Below are positions 54,069 through 64,000 of a stretch of 64,000 nucleotides of DNA, one piece after another. Origin of the DNA: Draba incana (taxonomy: Eukaryota > Streptophyta > Magnoliopsida > Brassicales > Brassicaceae); the NCBI GenBank assembly GCA_963576765.1, contig OY755211.1, positions 2,918,437-2,982,436 of the forward strand. The letters run 5' to 3'. The first letter of the stretch is position 1; the number at the start of each line of letters is the position of its first letter. The position numbers and the translations under genes were made by a program. The notes beneath the pieces were generated by a model, which was given only the letters and a program-made list of their open reading frames with translations, did not search any database and had not been told where the DNA came from.

Positions 54069-55726
54069 TCATACACATCTTACTAGACTAATAACCAAGA
54101 ACCAATTCTTCTCTCTCTCCTTAACAACCAAAAGATAAAAAATTACAATCACCATCAAGCAAATACACACAAAACATGTTTTGTGCGTCATTTTGCATTG
54201 TCGGATTTCTTCGTTACTCCTCCTTCCATCTTCTTTCAATTCTTGAACCAAAGTTTTCAACTCTTCAACCTCTGCCTTCTCATTTGATATTTCATTTTCG
54301 ATTATACCAAGTTTTGGTAAACTATCCTCAACCTCTTCATATACGGCTTCTTCTACCCATTTGAACAAATGGTCCTATGCAAAATAAAGTTTGTTTTCAA
54401 TCAAAACAGCTATTGTGTCCAATGTAAATGATATGCTCAAATTTCCTTTGAACTACTCTCTCAAATTAAGAGATCAATTGTAGCACTTAAGGTTATCGAA
54501 TCCACATGGAATCAGGGACACAATAGATTATTACTTTCAGACTAAGCTAGGCAAACTATAATGTATGAAAAACCAAATTAAACAAGCAATCAGGATAATA
54601 AGCTTTAAATCAATGAAGATAAAAGCTAGGTTCAGGGAAATCTCAGGAGAATCAGAATTGCAGATGATAAATAAAAGATAGGATTATTAATGCTCTTGTT
54701 CCTAAACATGCACACGAATGTAAAACAAACCAGCTCTCGCTGCGAATATTATCTATGCTTAAACCCTAGACAACCAACTGTCGTTGCGAAATCAGATTGA
54801 TCTAAACAAGCATTAAAGATCAGGCACAATTGTTCACAAAACCCTAAACCAAATCTCGCGAATAGGTATTTTGCTCATCAAAGACTAGTTGAAGCAATCA
54901 ATAACATTGTCGTGTCTATCAATTAACCTAAGATCAGATTCTAGTTCATGACGCTAAAATCAACATTAACAACAAGTCAAGATGAAGAACTTCTAATGAT
55001 ATTATCCTAACAATGAAATCAGATCTAGCAATTCATCAAAAACCCTTGAAAACCCTAAACCTAACAGTGAAATTACTCAGACATGTTTAATGAAGCACAA
55101 AACATCTTTATTAGAGATATCTCTTAAGAGTAAATTCTAAAAACAATAAAATAAAGCTTAAGCCTAAACAATGGCTGTAAATACATATATATAGGGTCCC
55201 GAACCGACTAGAAAAGAAAAGTAAACATCTGGAAATTCCTTCGAAAAAAACGAAAATCTTCAATTTGGGCTTTTTGGCTCGTCTGGCATGTCTGTCGATC
55301 GACGCAAAATGCCTGTCGATCGACACGACACTCTTTGGAAAATCTTCTTGTCTCACCAGACCTCCTGTCATCAACGCAAATATCTGTCGATCGACGCTGG
55401 CTCTGCTGGCAGATTTTGACTTTTTGACGCTCCATTCCGCAATGCTCCAAAACTTCCAGTAAACATCTTTTCTGCTCCAATCGGTCTAGTTCCTGTAAAG
55501 ACTCTAAAAACACATAGAAAACACCAAAAGACTCTAAAACATGGACTTATATCATGGTTGAAAACCGGTAAAAACCATGATATATCAGTAAACAACAAAT
55601 TCATAATTCAATCGATTTCTTACACATCTCTTTTCGTCGCCCAACGGAAAAAGGCCTCTCCGGATTTTCTTGCGTTTTCGAAGTGTAAATTGTGACATCA
55701 CGTCCACAAACACACTTCAAAGGCAT
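54069..55726 (-). pseudogene. GRF zinc-finger gene in the right arm, with a solo LTR in its intron
   Basis: Exon 1 (55625-55726) starts MPLKCVCGRDVTIYTSKTQE but a one-base loss shifts the frame before the last finger cysteine. Exon 2 (54069-54374) is open and reads HLFKWVEEAVYEEVEDSLPK, a coiled coil, and a C-terminal hydrophobic segment CFVCICLMVIVIFYLLVV, the layout of plant GRF zinc-finger membrane proteins of unknown function. The intron contains the solo LTR at 54429-55587. The frameshift makes this a probable pseudogene. Confidence 0.7.
54429..55587 (-). mobile_element. Solo LTR, inverted relative of the one at 41.1 kb
   Basis: 1159 bp bounded by TGATATGCTCAAATT on the left and CCATGATATATCA on the right, with a 5-bp duplication GTAAA at 54424-54428 and 55588-55592. 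The left inverted arm near 51755-51770 shows the unoccupied site (TTGTTGTTTACATTG). It carries TGTCGATCGAC palindromes near 55293, 55313 and 55386. Confidence 0.92.
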
Positions 55727-56261
55727 TCTGCGTATACCTTATGTGTTTACACACATTTTTTTCAGAGCTAGAACTTTGGAGGAAATTGAGAAGAGAAGAA
55801 GAAAAGAAATTGATTTGAGGATTTTGTGTTTTTAGAACTCTAAAATCGAATTGGGAATTGAATACAGAGACCACGACAAGACGACGTTTTGTGTTAAACG
55901 GACAATAGTAAAAGAGATCAACTCTGTTTAATTGTTCTGTTAGGCGACTTAACGACGGGTCTAATTTAGTTTAATCAATTAAAGTTTAAGATTAAAAAGT
56001 GAAAGTCGACAAAAATTGAAAGTTAAAATGGTTTAGTGATTAATTGAGAGTTTTTTTGGGTTCCCGCCATATAGTTGAGGGTTTGTTTAGCTCAAATATT
56101 ATAGAAAACCTATAGAAAAGAAGGATTCATATGAAAATGAAGAGAACGAAAACTCTCTTTACACAAATGTTATTTTTTTCTTTCCATCTTTATATACAAA
56201 GATTACACAATGCAACCAAGACTTACCCATCAAACTAACGGCACTTTTGAGTTTGTCAGAC

Positions 56262-59200
56262 TCAATGTCCGTTCGATGGCCAGAAGTCTCTATAGCCGTT
56301 GATTCCAGCTGATAAATTCGGGTTCGATGAATTTAAATCAAAGTACGAGTAAGTCGCTGCATCGTCCTGATTCCTCATAGCCAGTAAAGACAACTCCATG
56401 TTAGCTATCTGCCATTGACTTTGTGTCAACCCATCCATTTGCCCATTCCCATACGGTGAAGAAGAAACATAAGGCATGTATTCGCCATAAGACTGGTGCA
56501 GAAATCCATCGTCACTATAACTCCTAGACCTGCCAGAGATCCCGAGATCTGCAGTACCACCACCATGATACGAGTACTGGTTGTTGTTGAACATTTGGGG
56601 TAGTTGGTATACGTTACTGTCCATCATGCCCTGTTCGTCTTCAAGCAAATCATTGATGATATCGAGGTGAGGGAACTCATCGGTCATCTGCGCCGTTCTC
56701 CCAATCTGAACATTAGTAGCCCTGGTGCTGACTGTAACAGGTGTGTTGTAGTGGTTCATTCTAGGATTCCCGCTGATGGTTGTCGTATTGGAACTCGAAC
56801 GACCGGTCCATAAGAGCCCACCAGACGAAACATCCCACGAGCCAACATTGATTGGGTATCCGGGCTGATTAGACACTGAGATAGGAGGCGGATGTGAATA
56901 AGGCAGCAATGAGCTTACTCCGGTAGATTGGGAGCTTGAGTTGTTGAAACCAGATGAACCGACTATAGCATGCTTATAGGATTGAGGAATATAAGCTTGG
57001 CTATTTGTTGGTGAACCTAAACGGCCAGTTGAGCTCAGTGAACGAGAAAAGGGCGTTGTCGAGGTTTGAACAGCAGAGACAACAGGTGCAGCTTGCTTTG
57101 GAGGGATTATAGGAGCACTCGAAGGCCTCGACATAGCAGGTGCTGGTTGTGCCAAGGGTTTCGGAGAAGCAATTTTCTGTATATCGGCTCTAGGACCCAC
57201 AGTTTGCAACTGGATATCTCGGGATGGTGATGCTTGATCTGACGAAGGTGGTGACCTAGCAGATATTACTTTCCGGGTCGGAACAGCATCTACATTGGAA
57301 ACACCTTTTTTCTCCGGCTTTGCTTGCGCTATAGATGGGAGATTCCAGGGAGCAGCTCTAGGCGGGGAAAGTACAGTAGCACTTTTCTCTTGCCTCTGAA
57401 CCATGCCGTGACCCTGCAGAATAAAACATAGTCATTCAATGTTGATGAACATAGCACTGTAAATCGGATTGAAGGTAAATTATTGCGACTTCTGGAAAAG
57501 AATCCACTCAACAGAGTCGAGTGGCTTTCTCTCTTTACGGTTAACTTCTAAATTCCAATATGCAAACTTCAAAAGTATGAGTGAACCACCTTGCTAACAG
57601 GATTACGCTCTCCAGGGCTTTCTGGTTTACGCTCTACAGGGATCTCTGGCTGTTTCCGGATGGGGGAGATAACTGCATCAGCTTCACTAACTCTACGTAC
57701 CTCAGCAGAATGAGTCTGATTCTTATGGTCAGATACACGTCTTGAAGATCGGTCCTCTGTTTCACTGGCTATACTGTTGGCATCAGAGATCTTTCCTGGT
57801 TGTGTTTTCCCACTGCACATCACAAGGTATGTTAGATATGCAACAAACAAAAGAATCAACGGAAGCAGCAAAAGAATAGCTTACTTACTTGCTAAGCCAT
57901 TTCTGGCTTGGGGAATTTAATACATTTCCTTTGTATGATCCATTAGCTACCCCTGACTGGGTCGAGTCATTAGAGCATGTTGAAGAACTATCATCCATTG
58001 TGGGCAGACAATTTCTTTCTGCAGCTCCATTATGTATAGATACGGAACTGTCACTTCCTTTGCTAGTGTCTCCTGACGGAGGAGGATGAATTTCTGATGC
58101 ATCTATTTCCCAATGAACAGGGCTACTCTCTCTATCTTCTACATCGAGCTGAATGTCAGCTGAACTATCCACTGAATCAGATATGTCAGAGAGATCTCCA
58201 AGTGTGTCTGGTTTTTCAGCTGACGATTCTGCTTGTGCTCTCACACATTCCTCTTTCTCAATATCCCTTTCTTCTGTCTGGGTTCTCACCTTCTCTTCTT
58301 TCCTTTTCTCTTTTCCTCTATTTTTGTTCTTTTTCTGTTTTGCCTGCAAATTTACAAACCAAGAATCTCCATTAGCACACCAAAAGAAGTTGTTCAGGGC
58401 ATTATTTACTTTGGAAGTAACAGAAGTGTAAGGACCTGTTTCTTCTTAGATTTCTTCTCTTTTTCAGCTGCTCCTCTTCTGGCCTTCTGTTCGGTTCCTG
58501 CCAGCCACGCTTCCTCTTCTTCACGAATAAGTTCTTCTTGCCTTTTCCATGCAATTGCTTCTTGGTATGCAACTTCAATTTTGGTGCTGCATTTCTCAGA
58601 AAGATTGCAGTGCCATACATGAGGTACAGCTAAGAGAACACAAAGACACACAATACCAGAGGACCCGAAATAGAAATCAAACGCTATCAGCGGTTTCAGA
58701 TACATGTTTGTCAACAAAATATGTGGTTAGAAAATTGATTTGTATGGAAATTTCAAGCCTAGTGACAAATGATGCAATCTTACCTGAAGATATGGGAAAG
58801 AACAAATATCTCCACAGTTCGTCTACCCAACTCAGTTAAACGCCTTTCATCATCACGCGCTGTGGCTTCTCTATTAAATTCCTCTGCGGCATTCCCATCC
58901 TATATACAGTTGGAAGAATATAAGTAGTAATATTAATACAATTAAAATCAGGCCAATATGGAGAGACTGGTGCTCATGCTTCAAGCATTTTTCCATGGAT
59001 AAGAAAGATAAATATGTACCAACACACAGGATAACAAATCATGGAATTTCAATAATGCATAGCCTATGAAGCTAACCTTTATACGGTTGTGAGGACCTTT
59101 TCCATCTTTTGGAGACAATGGCAATGGCTCCAGCGCAGCCCTCTCTAGGAGTAACAACACATCATCAACTAACAGAAACTCATCTTTGTCCACACTAACA

Positions 59201-61004
59201 ACTGGAGATGGCAATTCTTCGGTATCCATTAGTCTTGACCTATTTTTCTTGTTCTTACTTTGGCCTTCAAGAGCCTTCAACCCACTATACAAGGAATCCA
59301 TCACTAAAGTGGATGTAACTTCTTTCTCTATGAAGAAATGTTTTACAACTATTTTAAGAACCGCATCCATGTTCTCTCGAGACATCCGACGCCTTGAATT
59401 TGGGTCCAACCCTAACCAGAAGGAACAAAAGCTGCACCAAAAGAAAACAGTACTTTCCTTGTGATGCGAATTGCCCAAACTTACAAGGTAAAATATCAAG
59501 AAATAAATATGGAAAAGCGCATTACACAAATATTTATGATTTCATTTCGGGAATATGGAGGAGATGAGTGTAAAGGTGGAATACCTTCTCCATTCGGCCT
59601 TGTTCTCTATCAACCTACCAAGCTTGCTTCTTTTCTCTTCCACAAACCGCCAGAAACTTTGCTCTACATTTGTCAAATACACCCTAACAAGTTCCCTTCT
59701 ATACTTACAATCAAGGCAGCGAAAAGGTCGGTCCACCCTCTCTCTGTAAGAATTAAATTACAGAAATGATCAACAATGCAAAAATAAAATAGAAACGTAA
59801 TTTTTAATTGCAATGTGTATGGTCATGCATGTTATTAAACACGTGTGGGTGTAGGATACATGAATTTAGGTGAACTTAATCTTGCAATTACCTGATCACC
59901 TGAACTTGAGCCTTAATAGTAAGAGAGTCAGAATCATCTACGAACCCGTCTTTTAATTTAGGTAACTCAATAAACTTTTTCCATCCCCAATCATGCTCCT
60001 TCTTCCAAAACCGGTGTAATGTATCTGCAAGAAATATGTTCAGTTTGTCTGTGCAACAGAATACAGGGAAACTAAAAGACGCAAAAGGTCACCTGAATGC
60101 TTCGATTTCTTTGGATCTTTGTTCACCACAGCTATAGTAAACTGAGCAAAATGACTCCAGCCTGTCTCAAAGATAACGATGAACCTAACTGATAAGGTTT
60201 CCATTTCGAGAGATGGAAGCTAAAAGGACAACAAGCAAACAACAATACTCACCTGGAAGAAGTTTATCATGGTTTGCAACACAGAGAAACAAAGAGAGAT
60301 GGTTGCAAACATCACACCCTTGCGGATAAATTAAAATATACCTGTCATCAGAGGAATATGGAACTTCACATAAATATTTGAGCATGCATAAGGAAACACA
60401 CGCAACTTAATTTAGTGATTACGGGAGTTTCAAGATTATTATTATGATAGCTTATTGAGTAGGCTTCCGAGAGCCTAAATAAGTAAAACATACGAAGGAA
60501 TGACGGAATTTTCTTTTGTCGTTTACCATTTGTAACCACCAACTTCGAATACATCGCCACGAAGCTCGCGTTTGTTGATTTCTGAAAATTTCTCAATCTT
60601 CCACGTAGTTCTCCCATATAGCTCAGCGGGTTTTTTTGATCCTACGGATAAGAACACAAAATTCAAATAAACCGCGACAAAACTTAAAAGGTATGATACA
60701 AACAAAAACCCAAAAAAGGAGAAAAAAATAGAACATTTAAAGAACAAAGAGACACGTATCGACGTTCGAGCAACCCTATAAACAACATTCATGAAAAAAA
60801 GTAAAACAAACGTCCAACACACATACCATAATCATCATCATCATCAATGTCCCAGTAAGGTGGCGATGTCGAAGGAGTCCCGTTCTCGACTTGATCAGAC
60901 GAACGCCACTCTGCAAGTGCTTCTTCTAATTTACTTCGTATTCCGCTTGAATTTTCCTCCACTGATCGTCCTGCTCCAGAATCTTCATTAGTACTCGTCG
61001 ACAT
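56262..61004 (-). CDS. MUSE14: TRAF1A / MUSE14, MATH-domain protein (At5g43560-like)
   Basis: A multi-exon gene of about 1,050 residues from MSTSTNEDSGAGRSVEENSS (ATG at 61004) to a stop at 56262. The MATH/TRAF domain spans roughly residues 60-200 over several small exons (ELYGRTTWKIEKFSEINKRE, YILIYPQGCDVCNHLSLFLC, LHRFWKKEHDWGWKKFIELP). Then come a helical region (ENMDAVLKIVVKHFFIEKEV), a strongly basic/acidic coiled coil (EEEEAWLAGTEQKARRG, KQKKNKNRGKEKRKEEK), a Ser-rich region and a long Gln/Asn/Pro-rich C-terminal exon (56262-57404). In Arabidopsis MUSE13 and MUSE14 form the TRAFasome that links SCF-CPR1 to turnover of NLR immune receptors and also act in autophagy. Splice junctions checked keep frame. 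Confidence 0.9.
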
Positions 61005-61790
61005 TCCCCTGAAGCTTCTTCCAAACTAGGAAAAAAAAAGAATCAATCATACATACATAAATCAGATTATAAACTCTCACAATCCCCCGAAGAGATGATT
61101 ACACACATCACAGTTGAATATAGTCTAAACATGACAGTGCTCAAATTCTCATAAACAATAAATAAGCTCAAAACATTTCTCTATAAAACACTTAAGACTG
61201 TATCAATCAATCAATCAAATCACTCACAGACACATCGAAAATTCCTCAAATCAAATTTCCTCAAATTCACAGCTCAATTCAATTCATCAAAACCCCCACA
61301 TCAGATAAACGCAATACGAATAAACCCTAAAAACCAATCTTCAAGCAAATTCGTAGAGGAAGATCAATTCAATTCGTATCTATCAACTAAATCTCCAGAA
61401 TTACACTCAATTGCAAATAACCATAAACATGCGAAATCAGCGATCGGAGAATCAAAAACCACAGAAGCTAAGGGAGAAAAAAAAGCGAAAGATTGAAATC
61501 GGAAACCTAAGCCTCGCAAAATCCGAATAAAAAATTGAAACGAGATTGAAGACGTAGATCGAAGCGAAACCTGGAGATGGAGGAAGAAAAAAAAAAAGCT
61601 TAAATCGTTCGTCGAATAGATTAATAGAAGCTCCTCCTCCTTAAGATTCTAGAGAGAGAGAAGAAAGGAGACGGAAGAGAGAGAGAGAAATGGTGAGGTC
61701 TTAAGAAGAGAGCTCAATAGGGAAAAAACGCAGCGAAAGAGAGAAAAAAAAACCTTAACAAAAAAATTATTATCTTAATAGTTTCATTAC
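61005..61790 (-). promoter_or_regulatory. 5' UTR region and promoter of TRAF1A
   Basis: A purine-rich leader on the plus strand (CT-rich on the minus) with GAGAGA tracts at 61650-61745 and AG/GT signals near 61020 suggests a spliced 5' UTR. No coding sequence. Confidence 0.4.
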
Positions 61791-62441
61791 ATATATGATA
61801 TATATCCTATCCTGTTTGAGAAACATTTTATGAGCAATTTGGTTATGTGTCATCACCACAATTTTTCTCCTCTTTATTTTTATTTATTTATTTAATTCTC
61901 TTATACTCATTACCAAACATATTTATTTCCAAATATACTTTTTTATTACTATAACTCTAATTGCCAAACACACTTGAATCTTCCTAAATTTACCAAAATT
62001 AAAATCTTTGGAAATTTTAAACTTGCCAAATTAAAATATTTTTAAAATTATAGATTTAAATTATAGAACTAAATGTGAACAAATATTTAACATATACACC
62101 AAAAAAACTTGATTTAAAATAGAAACAAACAATAAAAATATATGAGCATGTAAAACAATTTTTCATATATTTTTAGATGTGTTATTTTGTTTGACAAGTA
62201 GATGTTTTTAAATTTTCATAAATATACCTTTCTACAAGTAAAATAATTATTAATGAAAATTGTTGGTTTAATTATTTAACAGGTAAAATGCATTTGTATA
62301 CAAAATAATCGCAAATTTCAAATATATAAAATAGGTCTTAGATTATGTATAATAATTTACCAAAATTATTTTTTTATCTAAAATTATTGATTTTATTCGA
62401 CAATTATTTTATCCCGCGTATAACGCGGGTAATTTTCTAGT
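61791..62441 (+). mobile_element. Helitron 3' part ending in hairpin and CTAG
   Basis: The hairpin CCCGCG-TATAA-CGCGGG (62413-62429) followed eight bases later (after TAATTTT) by CTAG/T (62437-62441) is a canonical Helitron 3' terminus. The 5' end could not be placed; the stretch to the left is AT-rich and non-coding, so the start coordinate is nominal. Confidence 0.6.
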
Positions 62442-63200
62442 ATAATATACGTAGATTATGTTTCATTTCTGTCTTTTCTCCATATTTTGCTTAACAAAGA
62501 GTAAGAGTTTTAATTAAAATCTCTATATTGAGCTAGTTGTGTCTAAGTTTTATCTAAAACGAACATAACAAAAGATATAGTATTAATTTTCAAATTTAAA
62601 AGAAAATTTTGTTACTTTCAGAAAATGATAAACAAAACCCGCGTAAGTAACGCGCGAAATATATATTAAAATATATAAAAGATTTATGATTTACATATAA
62701 TTTAGTTTTTTTTTATTATCTAATGAGTTAATCGGAAGAGACTTTTATCTTTTTACTTTACAAGAAAATATCGTTATTCGTATTATTGAAAAATTATAAC
62801 CCGTTTAGATCACGCGGGAAACTACTTTAAACTACAAAATTTTAGTTTGAATACAATATATATTCATAACTTTCATATTTTAAAAATTAATAACACTAAA
62901 AATGTAAAACTTGAAAGTTATATTAATACTAAATTAGAAATAAAATCTGCATAAATCATGCGAGAAATTATTTTATATATATATATATTTATTTTAATGA
63001 TTTTGAATTTATAAATAATTTAACTTGTATCTAATGAACTAACCACAAGAGACATTAATATTCTTTGTTTGGAAAGCAACTAAATAGATATTAAAAAAAA
63101 GTTTCTTTGGAAATCTTGTAACTAAAATCCGCATAAATCACGCAGAGATTTTTTTTTAGGTGTATATCATATATAATTTATAGCTAATTTTAAATTTATG
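62442..63200 (+). repeat. Degenerate copies of the Helitron terminal hairpin
   Basis: Decayed versions recur at about 62638 (CCCGCGTAAGTAACGCGCG), 62802 (CCCGTTTAGATCACGCGGG), 62948 (CTGCATAAATCATGCGAG) and 63128 (CCGCATAAATCACGCAGAG), 145-230 bp apart, embedded in similar AT-rich text. They look like successive end-to-end Helitron remnants. Confidence 0.55.
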
Positions 63201-63239
63201 TGAAAAAATCTAATAGTAAACTACATAAACCATATAGGC

Positions 63240-64000
63240 TTAATTGACTTAATTAATCTGTCTTTTCTTGTTCTTCTTGTTCTTCTTCTTCCCCTCCTCT
63301 ATTTCTTCATGAATAAGCTCTTCTTGCATTTTCAAGGCAATAGCTTCTTTCCATGCAACTTCAATTTTGTTGCAGAAGATATGGTCAAGAAAAAAAAACC
63401 TCCAAAGTACATAAACCAAACTCACTTAATCGCTTCTCATCAGGCTCCATGTTATACTTCTCGCCGACATTACCAACCTAGATTCACATGAAACAATAAA
63501 ACACAAAAACATTATCAATACAAGAAAAAAAAAATCGTAATCGAAATGGAACCATATATATGAACAACATGAAACTAACCGCAAGAACGTGAAAACCATC
63601 AGGAATCGGCTCGAGGATAAGTTTCTCTAGGTCAAACATCATATCATTATCTAAAACAAACATATCTTCCTCCAAACTAACAATTGGAGATGAATATCTT
63701 TTGGCATCGATTGTTTTCTTTTTCTTAGTTTCGTCTTCAAGAGTCTTCGATCTATGGTGCAAAGGATCCTTATCGAGCAACAATGTTTCCTCAACTAGTT
63801 CTGAAAGTTTATGTAGTAGTCTTTTTTTCTCTTCAAGAGACTTTATTCCATAAAACAAGAATTCCATCACCAAAGTGGATATAATTTCGTTCTTGATGAA
63901 GAATTGTTTCACAACTAGTTTTAAAAATCACATCCATTTTCTCTCGAGACATCTCGAGTTTTGTCTTTTGGTCCATCCCAAACCAAAAGTTACATAAGCT
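63240..64000 (-). pseudogene. Tandem TRAF1A-like fragment, broken, running off the window
   Basis: On the minus strand three exon-like blocks follow the order of TRAF1A: MSREKMD then (frameshifted by one extra T near 63930) VKQFFIKNEIISTLVMEFLF to VLDNDMMFDLEKLILEPIPD (63484-63912); VGNVGEKYNMEPDEKRLSE (about 63420-63480); and NKIEVAWKEAIALKMQEELI with a Lys-rich end (63240-63375). TRAF1A has the same blocks, for example KHFFIEKEVTSTLVMDSLYS and TKIEVAYQEAIAWKRQEELI. The frameshift and the missing C-terminal exons to the left indicate a pseudogene; the MATH domain, if present, lies beyond the window. Confidence 0.75.

Larger units (their letters stand above)
51243..56091. mobile_element. 4.8-kb composite element with about 0.5-kb inverted arms and captured gene pieces
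   Basis: The left arm 51243-51796 and the right arm (55588-56091 plus 54390-54428, split by a solo LTR) are inverted copies: both start GCTAAA and contain CTCAACTATATGGCGGGA-like text, the ACGACGTCGTCTTGTCGTGG region, exon 1 of a GRF zinc-finger gene, and GATTGAAAACAAAC at the inner end. Between the arms are SINE-like units, a copy of the TZP last exon, an SKP1-like pseudogene, an F-box fragment and exon 2 of the GRF gene. No transposase or clear target duplication was found, so it may be either a MULE-like element with very long ends or an inverted duplication of a GRF gene that later collected insertions. Confidence 0.65.

Overview
This is a nuclear segment of a Brassicaceae plant close to Arabidopsis. 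The protein-coding genes, read in order, match from memory the Arabidopsis thaliana chromosome 5 stretch around At5g43680 down to At5g43560: a TatB-like protein, SEC23, bHLH92, cytosolic RPS15, TZP, ureidoglycolate amidohydrolase (UAH), two potato-inhibitor-I genes and TRAF1A/MUSE14. AT-rich introns and spacers, GT-AG introns, site II and telo-box promoters, and Brassicaceae-type transposons all fit. The species was not determined.

Layout. 1-6.6 kb is compact: TatB-like (-) and SEC23 (+) share a short divergent promoter, followed by a PRA1 gene (-). 7.4-13.3 kb is a LINE with both reading frames open, a 17-bp target duplication and a poly-A tail; a MITE follows. 14.2-15.5 kb is bHLH92. 16.2-20.7 kb holds three tandem RPS15 genes (-): two with open frames and one decayed. 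23.2-26.1 kb is TZP (-). 26.2-35 kb is gene-poor, with microsatellites and a 3.9-kb terminal-inverted-repeat element carrying a MULE-transposase-like fragment and internal tandem repeats. UAH (-) occupies 35.0-37.4 kb.

38.5-48.6 kb is a nest of transposons. The outer layer is a MULE with about 105-bp inverted ends and a perfect 9-bp target duplication that captured the two ends of the chloroplast metal ATPase gene HMA1. A TRIM-like element and a gag-protease Gypsy retrotransposon (5-bp target duplication) lie inside it, and a solo LTR of another family (5-bp target duplication) sits inside the Gypsy 5' LTR. The whole nest lies in the 5' leader of a potato-inhibitor-I gene whose TATA box is at 38.43 kb and whose ATG is at 48.64 kb. 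A second inhibitor gene (-) follows tail to tail.

51.2-56.1 kb is a second composite locus. Its 0.5-kb inverted arms each carry exon 1 of a GRF zinc-finger gene, and it encloses a copy of the last exon of TZP, a broken SKP1-like gene, an F-box fragment, two SINE-like units and another solo LTR. 56.3-61.0 kb is TRAF1A/MUSE14 (-); beyond it are a Helitron 3' terminus with decayed relatives and a broken tandem copy of TRAF1A running off the window.

The host genes do not form a pathway; they are ordinary housekeeping, secretory, light-signalling, purine-catabolism and defence genes. The novelty lies in the mobile DNA: gene capture, nested insertions dated by target duplications, a split promoter, and palindrome arrays in LTRs. 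Exon limits were derived by hand from splice sites and reading frame; homology calls are by recognition, without database searches.
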